This document shows, piece after piece, positions 22,801-33,528 of a DNA stretch of 64,000 nucleotides. The stretch covers positions 331,054 to 395,053 of the forward strand of contig CAJNOJ010000052.1 of NCBI GenBank assembly GCA_905250025.1, given 5' to 3'. Each line of letters opens with the position of its first letter. Position 1 is the first letter of the stretch. Below the pieces are notes generated by a model. That model worked only from the letters and a program-made list of their open reading frames with translations. It was not told the DNA's origin and searched no databases. This DNA comes from Adineta ricciae. Lineage: Eukaryota > Rotifera > Eurotatoria > Adinetida > Adinetidae. The position numbers and the translations under genes are program-made.

Positions 22801-25800
22801 AATTTTGCTGTATTCTTTGTTGGTACTTTGTTTTTTTAAGATGATTTGAAAAACAGCATGCGAACGAGATGAATGTTCATTGGCTGACGTTGTACCAGAT
22901 GTTCGTACACTCATTCCACGACGTATCAACGACATTACGTCAGTAACACTTTCCACTCGTTCTTCTTTTTTGCCCACGACTTGAACTAAATTCTTGTGAT
23001 CTTCTAGTACACGTAAGCGTTTCTTCTCATTAAATAAATCGAAGACTTTAGTACAATAAATTTCAAAAAATGTACAATAAATATCGAATTGATCTCGATT
23101 TTGAGACTTATGCAGCTGACGAAAGATATCATTGGCTGTGAGCGCATAGATTCCTTTGGAAAAGTCTATATCGCGTTGACTTAAATCACCACCCATAGTA
23201 TATGTTTTACCTGAAAGATAAACAAACAGTTCAATCTTCAATGACTGATTTGTTTCACAAACTTCGACCTACCAGATCCCGTCTGTCCGTACGCGAACAC
23301 TAATGGATTACATCCTTGAAATAATGAACGTACCAACGGTTGCGCCGTGAAATAATAAACAAGTTCATTAGTACACGATTCATTCATGGCATAATCAAAA
23401 CGAAATGTATTGTTATCGATGTATTTGGTTAAATCAAGTTTCACTTTTGGTAAATGTACAACAACATGATCTTTATTTGGAACTGTTAACACATCAATGT
23501 CTTTTTTGTTTAATTCCTTTTTTGTGATTGGCCTTTTCCGCACACAAACGGTAATTCTTAGATCTTTCTGTTGGTCATTCAGTGTCAGGTGTTTCATACC
23601 GAGCTGCTGCCGATATTCGTTGATCATCGCTTGAAACTCCCATGCTGGAATTGTATGGTCGACTTCGGATAGTCTCTGTCGACGTACTTCTTGCTTCGCT
23701 CGGCGTTGTTCACGATTTGCAGCGATACGTTCGATTTCTTTGACAACTTTTGATCTATTCGGATCAACAACAGCATTCTGTTGCCTTTGTGGTGATTGGT
23801 CATTCATATTTGAGCTTTTGTCCAGTCGAGACTGTCGCGGTAGTTTTTCAGAATCTCGTTTCGTATGACGATTTGATTGTGCAGGATTATTTTCAGTGGA
23901 GTGGTAATCATTATGGTCAGTATCGAGATTTCGACTGATAGCACCAGTACGTGAAGGCGAATGTGCGATTGATTGAAAGAGATTGGGATTAAGTTTCACA
24001 ATGGCATCCAGGTCGACTTCTTTGCCTTTACCTTCATTCTTTTCTTGCCATTCGACAGTTATCGTTCGTATCGAATGATTTACCTTGGTTATGACAGCTT
24101 GATGTATACGTCCATTGGATCGTTGAATGTCAACGACTTGACCAGAATGAAGACATGAAAGATATTGTTGCGAATTGAGACTCATTTGTTTCGTAATAGA
24201 AAAGCGAAATTCATTCGACGTAAATGAAAATTAATCGATGTTTTTTGTCATGGACGAACGAGAGAAGAAAAGTTTTTTATTTTTCTTCACTATGACTTCA
24301 AAACTTTACCATTCTTCTCGATTCTTATAGCTCCTTCTGCTCTTAATCGATGTCGTTAAAATGCGAACGCAACGAAGCAACAAACTCACATATAGATGTG
24401 ATGAAAGCGTTTGTTCATATTTTTCTAAGAGGAGGCGTTGCTTAGAGATTTTGTGTAACGTCAAAAACAAGTCGACAAAGAAACGACAAAGAGAAAGAAA
24501 GAACAGACGAGAATAATTATAAGTAGTAGTAGTAGAAGAAGAAGAAGAACAAGTAGAAGGAATAGAGAGAAATAAAATAAAATAAACAACATCAATCGAT
24601 GTATGTCTGTTGAAGTGTAGTGTATAATATGCTTTCAAATCTGATTATTCACTAGACGTGTTTCCTCACTCATGATGAAATAAACTTTCGACTTACACAT
24701 CAACACAATCGCGCATTGTCTGCCGAAACAATTTGATGATCTCATTTTGATTTGGTTGCATAGCTACAGTTGGTACAACAAGTAAAGCGTCAACTTGGAA
24801 CAAAGGTTTCGTTCCGTGTTCCAAAGTTTCACGTAACGTTTTCAGATTCTCAGTGACGAGCTAATGAAGAGAAAACATGCGTTAATGAGAGACCTTTTTC
24901 TGACAAAAGAAAACAATCATTTACTTGAGTTAATGCGGCAAGTATTTGTCTTTCCCAATAGGCATAATAAGCAACCATTTTTGGTGATTGAGATGTGTTC
25001 GTATTGAATACGAGTCCTTCGACTTTTGTAATTAATGGGCCAATCAGTTTGTACTTTTTCTGTAATTCAAGTGCATCCCGTCGGCGATGAAATTCGACGA
25101 ATTCGAAATATTCCTAATTTTTTTTTCAAAAGAAAATTTCGTTTCAATGTCGAACAGATTCGACTTACTCGACACTGGATCAGTGAACCATCGGGATTGA
25201 GTGGAGGCTCTCGGAAAAGATTGCAATGACGAATTTCATCGAGAAAAATTTGAACGTCTTGAGCGTTCTTCTTCACTTGATTGATTGTTGAGTCGAGTTT
25301 TGAGATCATCTTTGAATAACGAGAATTCGGATGTGTTTCTTTGGATCAAATCACTTACCTCGGATGTTACAGTGATGAATTTTTCGTGATTAGTCGATGT
25401 CCATGGTAATCGTTGAGTTCCTGTTTGCATATTTCGTTTCAATAATCGTAGATGATCTTCGAGGAGCGATTGTTCATGTGGTTCGAGTGAGTCGATGACA
25501 CGATTATAATGTTTAAGAACGATTTTCAATTGAGTTGAAATTTGTTTTAATCGCTCTTCCTATGAATAGAATCGATTTCGATTGACATTTTGTTAGAATA
25601 TTTCAGGTCGTGATGACCGAGACTCGTTTTCAAGGAAAAAACTTAACTATCATAATGGATTTCCGAAGAAAAACATCAATTATGTCTAGAGAGAATGCTC
25701 TGCGGAAGCTGGGGGTATTCTACAGGTCGAAAAAAGCCAAGAATAATTCTTTTTGTTTGCACTTACGTTCAACGCCAAATGTCGGATAGTTTCTGGTAAA

Positions 25801-28800
25801 ACATAATCAAATTGTTCTAAGTATCTTGCTTCTGTTGTCATTTCATTCAATTGTGGATCGTAATCGATTATGTATCGAGGTGTATATGGATTTTGATCTG
25901 AGAAAATGCTCGATATGATAACAAATCAATTTTGTTTTGTTGTAAGATGAACATACTTTCTGCAAGTGGCAGTTCTTTGAGAATATTCCGTTTTTGTAAT
26001 GTTGGAAGAATCTGTTCGGTGCGTGCTCTCCATTCAGTGAACTTTGCATCTTCAAATGCTTTCATTTCTTTTGCTACTCGAAGATAATAACTTTTTATCT
26101 ATAATTTATCGAAAACAATTCAATTGATCTGATAGGAAACGCTTATTTTTTTTTGGTATTTACTTGTTTGCCAAATTCTGTTTGCATTAACGTTTCTTTC
26201 GTATGTAAACGTAACATTGTGTGTTTGATACGTCGAAATAATGACCGACTCCACGCAATAGCACCAGAATACGGAGGTTGATTTTTATTCATTGGAGGGT
26301 TATTTTTATTATGTTGGAAGATATTATTGATCTCTGTGATCTACATTGCAAGAAGAGATGTTTAGGAAGAATTCATTTTAGAATTGAATTTTTACTTCAT
26401 TATCGTATTGTCGGAGAATATCGTTGAAACGTTTGTTCATTTCGTCTTGCATTGTTAATCGAGTATTGTTTTTCTCGAATTTCAGCAACATCTCGAAAGC
26501 GCTTTCTGCCGAGCTGAAAAGAGCGAAAGATAGATGAGAATGAGTCATGTAGATGAAAGTACCGGAGGTTTTTGAATGAATCGGAGGTGAAAGCTTTGGT
26601 TTGTTCATCGATTTCTTCGATCTGTTGAGCGTAGTTGGCATGAACCATTTTCCATTTTTCGAGATCTTCGATGCGAAATGGATCGCAGGGAGCCTTGAAA
26701 AGAAATAAAATTATTTCTAGAGAAAAATCCTGTACGACGAGTTGAATGCGTTACATGTTCGATCAATTCCAAGACTTTATGTACACGATCGAGAATTTCA
26801 TTGATTTTCTGTGGTTTTCCTGTGACAGATTTTAATTCTGGTGTAAAGATGTTATAAAATTCTTCGAGTTCTTTGGCAATAGCAATAAAATCATTGCAGA
26901 TATGTGACATATGATCAGTCGCTTTGAACAATCGTTTATGATCGAATTCCCATCGAGAATCACGTCCCGACTGTTCAATTTCGGCTCGGACATCTGAATA
27001 ACACTACAAACGAAACCAATGATTTGTTTTCAAACGAATTCATTCCAAGAAATTCCTTACTTGTTTCCATTGATCCAGCATTTCTTTTGCTTCTTTGCAT
27101 TTCTCGATAATCTCGCTTGGTTGATAGCTAAATTCAAACATCGCGAAATTATCTACAAATCTTTCGGATATTTCTACCTGAACAATGTTCGAACATTGAT
27201 TGAACGTGCCACACGTTCACATAACTGATGGGCGATACGTTCCATCAACGGTATCATTCGTTCATCGCGATTATAATGTCGCGAGATTATCCAAACCATA
27301 CGTAAGGCACTCATCATTTTCGGTATAGTTTCAGTAACAACACGAAACGTGGCACCGTGAGTAACATTTTTGAAATGACGTTCAAGTGTCGAAAGAAATC
27401 TATGAAATCAAACAAGTTCCATTGAATTCAAATCGAAATGAAAACATTCGTACTTGACGTTGTCTTTAGCTTCAAAATAGTATTTGGCTAAATCGGTACG
27501 AGTATCACGAAATGATGAAGGCGCAGCGTTTTCTGCTGTATCAAGTTTTTCTAACACTTTTTCTACATGTTCTTGTTTAGTTTGTTCGTATAAACTACTG
27601 AGAGAAATGTTCCGCTCACGCCACCAATCGATTTCACCGAGTGGACCAGGCGTTTGTGGTGTCTAAACATGGAACAGAAATGTTTAACCTCATTTTCATC
27701 GGATGTTTTTACTTACTTTCTTCAGTTCACGTTCAAGTGCTTCACGAATTTCACCATTCCATTTATATACAAGATTTTCGGCTTGTTCAACCATATCTTT
27801 ATTTGATTTGACGATTTTATTAGTATCGAAGTGTGGCGGAAGTTCGAGACGTACTTCGCCTTTAACGAAATATTTATACTTATTCCTTGGAAAACTTATC
27901 TTGAGAATTTACCTTCAAGTTGACGAAGTGTTAAGCCGATTTGATTGAGAAACTTTTGTAATTGTATTAGAAATTCATCACGTAATATTGTTCGCGCTTC
28001 CAGTTCACGTTTACGTCGCTAAATGACAAACAATAGAGAACATGTTCAGTAAGAACGCTCGTTTAACAAACCTGTTCAGCTCGCATCTGTTTTTCATGTT
28101 CTTCCGTTTGTTTTTCCGCCGATGGTTTACTTTTCTGTTGTGGCTCTTGTTCATCCACAGGTTCTTCCTCATCGACCGGTTCTGGTTCTTCACTTTGATA
28201 CGTTAGAATTGGATTGTAAACCTAGAAAACGTAACCGCAAGCATGATTATTCACAGCCGAACAGAATCTTATGTCTAACACTCCTTATTCACCAAAATGT
28301 CTACCTCTACTGCAGTAACTCGAGCCATACGTGTGCTAGTACTTACTTTATTCAGTATATTAGCCAGTAAATAGAGTGTATGTCCATTGAGTAGACCATA
28401 ATCAAGATATTTAACCATAATTTTATCAGCATCTTCGGTTGACGATGGTGCAGGAATTGTTCCTGGTGTGGTGCGTAGGAAATAGATGCAACTCTTTTGA
28501 CTTAAATTCGATGGGTAACTATCGCGGCATAGATAAAGTATCGTTCGAAGGTATTTGACAAGTTCATTTCGCTAGAAAGAAGCAGTATAAACGTGAATGT
28601 TTTTACATGCATTGAACAGCAAAGAGATCTAATGGACTTACGTATCGTTTTGGTTTTGGTGGCAGTTCATCCATGTTTTCACCTTCGCCATTGGTTCCAT
28701 CCCCTGTTTGGTCAACTTTTTCTGTTGTGCCATTTTGTCCTGCTGGATGATTTGATGAAGCATCATTTTGTTGATCATCTGTGCCATTATTCATACCAGC

Positions 28801-29148
28801 TTCGGCATTTGGATCAAAATCTGGATTGAGTGCTAACTGTTCTTCAATCCATTCTTCTTCAGCTAGAAAATAGAGCATAGAAGTGTTTTAATTGATACTC
28901 GGACAATTTGTTCGATCTTTACTTATTTCGACTTGTTCTTCGCGCAGTTCTTCGAAAACTTCTTTGTGAAAAATCAAAGCATTTTCGTCATCGACATTGG
29001 ATTTTGCTTCATTAAGAAATTTTGCGATTAGTAGTTCGTTACCACCATCATCACCTTCCAGGAAATCTTCAAAAGATGGATCGCCCTTATCGATATCCAA
29101 TATTGTGTAAATCGCATCTTTCAACCAACGAAAACGTAAATCGTCCAT
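7839..29148 (-). CDS. DNAH10: Axonemal dynein heavy chain 10 (inner arm), complete, many short introns
   Basis: Ciliary motor: ATP-driven heavy chain of an inner dynein arm. The spliced frame runs from [12 protein letters not shown] (ATG at 29148) to a C-terminus ending [11 protein letters not shown] and a TAA at 7839-7841. Blocks follow in canonical order: tail, about 29.1-21 kb; linker, 20.8-18.9 kb; AAA1 P-loop GPAGTGKTES, near 18.2-18.1 kb, with [14 protein letters not shown]2 GPTGGGKS, near 17.1 kb; AAA3 GESGTSKT, near 15.8 kb; AAA4 GVGGSGK, near 14.5 kb; stalk coiled coils and microtubule-binding tip, about 13.4-12 kb; AAA5-6 and C-terminal domain to the end. Long stretches ([43 protein letters not shown]) are DNAH10-specific. 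Several dozen exons; I saw no frameshift. One intron of 2,927 bp contains the kinesin-13 gene. Confidence 0.95.
18191..18202 (-). other. 12-nt microexon of DNAH10 encoding the AAA1 Walker A core
   Basis: On the minus strand an acceptor TTTTAG precedes CTGGTCCTGCCG, which is followed by a GTATG donor. The upstream exon (18302-18272) ends ...GCACCAG; the downstream exon starts at 18132 with GTACGGGT. Joining all three gives A-P-A-G-P-A-G-T-G-K-T-E-S, the family's exact AAA1 P-loop. Skipping or extending it breaks the motif, so the exon call is well constrained. Flanking introns are 69 and 58 nt. Confidence 0.9.
21994..24185 (-). CDS. KIF2A: Kinesin-13 microtubule depolymerase (KIF2A-like)
   Basis: Kinesin-13 proteins depolymerise microtubule ends in mitosis, axons and cilia and do not walk. 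Two exons (24185-23273 and 23210-21994) join inside the P-loop ([13 protein letters not shown]) for 709 residues, close to animal KIF2A. Order: N-terminal targeting domain (about residues 15-65, KRSNGR-like [10 protein letters not shown], then [14 protein letters not shown]), basic/Ser-rich region, neck helix ([11 protein letters not shown]), internal motor with switch [11 protein letters not shown] and switch [12 protein letters not shown], and class motif [12 protein letters not shown]-terminal coiled segment after about residue 610. The class KVD finger of loop L2 reads KLD. It lies wholly within a DNAH10 intron on the same strand. ATTAAA near 21815 is the only polyadenylation-like signal before the next DNAH10 exon. 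A single intron suggests a retrocopy origin. Confidence 0.92.
24186..24696 (-). promoter_or_regulatory. Presumed promoter region of the nested kinesin-13 gene
   Basis: 511 bp of intronic DNA between the DNAH10 donor at 24696 and the kinesin-13 ATG. I see no convincing exon in it. If kinesin-13 has its own promoter it must be here or in the DNAH10 exons just upstream; no clear TATA box was found. Confidence 0.4.
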
Positions 29149-29721
29149 TGGCTTTGTTTCGAGAAAAAAACTTTTAATGAATATACAATAAAATAAACAG
29201 AAACTCAATGTTTTAAGTGCGAATTCGCCATTAATATACGACGTTTCTACGTAACAGACGCTCTAATGGAATTTGTCGCTAGTAGTCATTTTTTTATCGA
29301 TATATACACACCGTAAATTCACGTTTCTGATTTTTATATATGAGAAGAACATGGATTCGTATTGAACATTACGAAATTCTTCCTCAATGACACTGATTGC
29401 GATGATAATCGCTTGACAACTTTCCGTACTTCTTCTCGCAACAAAAAACTTTTGAAATCGATCGATTGAAACATTCACATTCAAAATCTTTGAAGAATTC
29501 CGCTTTCGGCTGGCCAACAACATAAATCATTCGAAAATTTCTTCAAGAATCATATAGAACAATCTGTTAGAATACTAGAGCATTTAATAGTCTCTTTACA
29601 ACAGATTTGAGAAATAATAAAAGTTTATTGTTCTCATAAATGAAAAGAAAACTAGATGATCTCTCTGAGATGCTGTCATAAACATGAGAAAACCGTTGCT
29701 AAGTATTGACTTGTGCATTGT

Positions 29722-29729
29722 TATAAATA
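29722..29729 (+). promoter_or_regulatory. TATA box of the Ly6-like gene
   Basis: TATAAATA 44 bp before the ATG at 29773, leaving about 15-20 bp of 5' leader at usual TATA-to-start spacing. It lies in the 624-bp divergent spacer between DNAH10 (-) and the Ly6-like gene (+). Confidence 0.55.
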
Positions 29730-29772
29730 GTCCGTACTCGTTCGTATTTGTATCTTCATTTTCTATCGTAAA

Positions 29773-31503
29773 ATGTGGTACTCATCGCTAATCGTTTTCA
29801 GTTTACTGATCCTAGCAATCGTCTATCATGCAAACGGTCTTCAGTGTTACAAGTGTAGTTGTACCGCTGCTTCCAATGGAACAGGGTGTCAAAATGACGA
29901 TGATTTACAATGCGTAGTAGAATATGTGGAGAACAATTACTGTATAATCAATCGAACTTCATCACATAATATTACATTCGGTCATAGAACCGATGCTGAC
30001 TTGGTGTTTTTGGAAAATCTGCACTATTTAAGAGCAAAAGAACAAATTAGTTACGTAGAGAGCAGTTCTACTTGGCAAGCGCCTGTTGTCATTGAATTTA
30101 CGTACGGTTGTGATTGGAGTCTCTGCAATTCACCACGAATACTCGGTTATCTTCCTAAGGGATTAACCTTTTCAGTAGATTCCAATGTTTTAACTGCAAC
30201 ATTGATCCCTGCAGCCAATGAATCGTTGACAAATTGTTTGAATTGTACGAGATGTGTGAATTCAACAGGAGCAGTCGCTTGTGCAACACCAACGTGTAGC
30301 GGTACGTGTTTCATTGACGATCTTTTAGATAATCCAACAGTCAATAATGCGTCATGTCTGTTCGCGTTCCAAAGTGTCTGTCTACCTGAAAAACGTACTG
30401 TAGCTGTTGAAATAACAGGAACGTATTATATCGATAACGATGATTTTCAATTGACTGAAATCGATATGTGGTGCCGAAGCACGGATTGTAACGATCCAAC
30501 TCATATTCAAACTATTCAAAAGGAAGTAACTTATTTAACACAATTTAACGACCAAATCTATTTTCGTCCAGGGACAACAACCGCCAAACCAACTGATGGT
30601 CTACGTGCTTGTTATAAATGTCATTGTGAACACGAAATTGGTAATGATACATGCAAAGTTTTGGAATGTACGATTGAATATAAAAATAATAGTTATTGTG
30701 AAATAGTACGCGATTTCAAAAGTTCTGAAGGAATGGAGCTTATTATGCTTGGTCATGTTGATCGGGCTTATGTGCCATATAAACATTTCATTCACGCTGA
30801 AGAAGAACAGATACTGTATACGAATTTAACATGGCATCCACCTTCAATTAAACTGATCAGTTATATTTGTGATTGGGACTTATGTAACGATGGTCGACTT
30901 GTCGAAAAACTGATGACAAGCTTTCGATTTGATGCCGAACCATCGGAAATTGCTGCATATCTACAGAGCTCGGAAACACTCACGAGTTGTATGCAATGCG
31001 AAGTATGCACTAACTCAACTTTAGATTCCTATATGTGTCCAAATAGTACATGTTCATCAACTGGACGTTGTCTTATCGTTCAATACATTGATCATACTGA
31101 TTATCAAAACTGTGAATATGCATTCTATGGTGAATGTGAAAATTTCGCCACGGAATCAAGTATAATCATAACGGCTACTTACAACATCGATGATGACATT
31201 TTAAATTTCGAAGAAGTCGATGTTTATTGTTCAAAGAATGGTTGCAACCGACCTGAAACAGTTTACAGCTTAATAGAACTCATCGATGAAAATATTCAAC
31301 TTGATTCGCTATTCTTTTTTCGACCAGTTTCGAACACAACAACACCACCGATTATCACTGAACCAACACCAAGTATAACTACGACTCGCACAACAACAAC
31401 TTCAACGATGAGTACAACAAGCACGCCCTCATCTGTCCCTACAATGACTATGTCGAGTTTTATGATCATGTGTGCTTTTGTATTATGTTTTTTTAGCGAT
31501 TAG
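29773..31503 (+). CDS. Secreted or GPI-anchored Ly6-like protein with a doubled cysteine-rich ectodomain
   Basis: An intronless 576-residue frame from a true ATG. Signal peptide (SLIVFSLLILAIVYHANG, about residues 5-22), then two homologous units of about 250 residues starting near residues 23 and 277. Each unit opens with a C-Y-K-C-x-C block and continues to C-D-W-x-L-C-N. It then has a second cysteine block (CxxCxxCxNST, TCSxxC) and closes with CxxxxCN and a shared IYFRP segment. CYxC...CxLCN spacing resembles Ly6/uPAR three-finger proteins, but the second half of each unit is not a form I know. A Thr/Ser/Pro stalk (about 525-555) and a hydrophobic C-terminus (SFMIMCAFVLCFFS) suggest a GPI anchor. 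Many N-x-S/T sites. AATAAA at 31523. Function unknown; a cell-surface role is inferred. Confidence 0.85.
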   Translation: MWYSSLIVFSLLILAIVYHANGLQCYKCSCTAASNGTGCQNDDDLQCVVEYVENNYCIINRTSSHNITFGHRTDADLVFLENLHYLRAKEQISYVESSSTWQAPVVIEFTYGCDWSLCNSPRILGYLPKGLTFSVDSNVLTATLIPAANESLTNCLNCTRCVNSTGAVACATPTCSGTCFIDDLLDNPTVNNASCLFAFQSVCLPEKRTVAVEITGTYYIDNDDFQLTEIDMWCRSTDCNDPTHIQTIQKEVTYLTQFNDQIYFRPGTTTAKPTDGLRACYKCHCEHEIGNDTCKVLECTIEYKNNSYCEIVRDFKSSEGMELIMLGHVDRAYVPYKHFIHAEEEQILYTNLTWHPPSIKLISYICDWDLCNDGRLVEKLMTSFRFDAEPSEIAAYLQSSETLTSCMQCEVCTNSTLDSYMCPNSTCSSTGRCLIVQYIDHTDYQNCEYAFYGECENFATESSIIITATYNIDDDILNFEEVDVYCSKNGCNRPETVYSLIELIDENIQLDSLFFFRPVSNTTTPPIITEPTPSITTTRTTTTSTMSTTSTPSSVPTMTMSSFMIMCAFVLCFFSD

Positions 31504-33528
31504 AAACGATTTTATCCGATTAAATAAAACATTCATGAGAAATAATATCTTAAATCTATTACAAATGATGCCTTTCCGAGAGAAAGACATTAGTCGGTAG
31601 TGTACGGATCGAAAAATCTTCTTTTGCACAGCGTTACAAGATATAAAATCATAAAATGAATGTGGATACGATCGTCAAGACATCACTATTGATTGAAGAT
31701 AAAATCTCACGATGAGATATTCTTAACCAAAACAAAATCTTCGAGTCTAGTAGCGTAGAATGTCTTTCTAATCAATTTATCTAACAAAAATCCAATTACG
31801 AGCAAATTTCGAGAAAACAACATCAGAATTTAATGTTAATCAATCCTGCATATAGTTTTCATTATGAATATCGTTTGCCATCTATTGACAATAATTACTA
31901 AACAACGCTATGTTAATTTTTCTCGCTGAAATCAAACACGATTCTTCTCATTTTGGAAAATGATGAAGTATGTACTTGGTTTTCTTATCAAATAGTTATG
32001 TCTGGTCGGAAACGAAGAAGAATCTCATTGGGAAATCGATATTGACTAGATCATTTCTTTTCCAAATCAAAATTCGTGGTTTATTAGCTAACAACGGATG
32101 CATATATGAATAATAGATGACATGTTTAATGATTATGAATACTTCTCGACATGTTCTTCTCATTCTTTCACTCTGTTCGCTTTTTTGCGTATTCTAAGCA
32201 TTGAATTCTAATGTAAAATATTCTTTTTCTTATTGATTAATCCAAACAAGTCCTTTTTTCCTTTTCAAAACATAGATGGATATGTAACATTAACATATTA
32301 GATATTAGAATGTCGTTTTCCATTAGATTCCTTGGAGAATTGATTTGTATTAGTGACTAGGACGTAAGAAACCAAACTAATCTTTATTATTAGAAAAAAC
32401 GTCATTCCTAGGTCGATTCTCGAGTGAATCGATCAGTATACAGATGTGTTTAATTGAATCAATCTATAGATAGAGAGAAGAAAGCGGAACGGTTGTTCGA
32501 CTTTCATTAGTTAGCAGTGAACAAATTGAATTTCTGACATCTCTTTACTATTCTGCATCCGAAATGCCGCTCATTTATTCTCGATTCTTCTTCTTCTCTC
32601 TAACTGGTTCCTTCTTCAACGTTGGATTTGTTTGTTTGATTGAATTTGTGATTGAGATTTCTTTAACAGTCATTACATCAACGACATACATTTGTTTATT
32701 CCCACCCAATGCGCTAAAGAAACAACGAACAAAGAACATTCCGATTAATTTAGTTTTTCTCTTTGGGTCACGAATCCAGTTCACAAGTGTACCGAAAGAA
32801 AAACTTTTCTTTGATTCATCAGAGAATTTTCCTCTCTCACCACTCGGATGCTCGTACTCAATAATAATGAGAAAAAAATGACGATAAATATCGGCAATGG
32901 CTGAGTGTACACATAGACAAAGAAGTAAACTATTGTTATCTTCACCATTTTTACACGTCAACAGAAACTAAAATTCATTATTCAATGTATTAGTTTATGA
33001 CACACACGAATGGTGCATGTCTAAAACACGTAACGAATGAGCATGACGAAGAGGGAATACACAATAGTAATATATAAGAAGAAAAAAGAAGCAGAGAGAG
33101 AGAGAGAGAGAGAATCAAATCAATGATGTGGATTTGCATTCTTCTCGCACTAATAGTTCAACTCATTGCTTATCATTGAACGAAGCAAGAGAAAAAAAAT
33201 GATGAAGAATAGTATTATCGACTCTAGATTTCTTTTTTCTTTTTCCTTTACTGAATAATTGAACGCATGCACATGCGCTTATTTCTCGAGCGACGTCAGA
33301 GTAATAGTCATCGTAGGTTTGTATTGCATACAAGTGAAATTAGACTAGAGAAGAAGAGAAACAGCAGGGAACGAGAGACGTGGGAGATAGAACGAGGGCT
33401 CTTGCATATATATATATATTTTTCTCTCTCTTCATCTATATATGTAGATCCAGAAGCCCACAAGAAAGAGAAAAGAATGTTTGGAATGATGAGTAATTAC
33501 TATTGATCGTTTGTCGATATATATAACA
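31504..33528. other. Intergenic interval with no supportable gene
   Basis: AT-rich spacer. Open frames around 32564-32961 overlap on both strands and show no domain, so I do not call them. A (GA)n run lies at 33093-33113 and an AT-rich TATA-like run near 33405-33420, which may belong to the promoter of the next gene. Confidence 0.5.

Larger units (their letters stand above)
21770..24696 (-). other. Enlarged DNAH10 intron hosting a nested kinesin-13 gene
   Basis: DNAH10 exon ...RDCVDV ends at 24697 with a GTAAGT donor. The next exon starts at 21769 after TTTATAG with [12 protein letters not shown]; the join is in phase and matches the family. The intron is 2,927 nt, while the other DNAH10 introns I read are mostly 50-70 nt (largest about 205 nt near 25.6 kb). 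Outside the nested gene it holds about 510 bp upstream and 225 bp downstream of that gene. Confidence 0.92.

Noticed and set aside
24306..24638. 110-codon minus frame upstream of kinesin-13
   Set aside because: Ser/Thr/Tyr repeats derived from a (GTA/GAA)n run; lies in the intron/promoter region and has no similarity I can see.
25562..25766. Unusually long (about 205 bp) DNAH10 intron as a possible nested gene or lost exon
   Set aside because: The flanking exons join in phase with family-like sequence and the interval has no coding or RNA-gene signal.
32564..32961. Overlapping open frames on both strands (105 aa plus, 128 aa minus) in the 31.5-33.5 kb spacer
   Set aside because: Neither has a recognised domain or supporting splice structure. 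The minus frame begins at TTG, and only hydrophobic low-complexity stretches are visible.
33093..33113. (GA)n run considered as CRISPR-like or regulatory repeat
   Set aside because: Plain dinucleotide microsatellite with no spacers; similar runs occur at 3232 and 38244.
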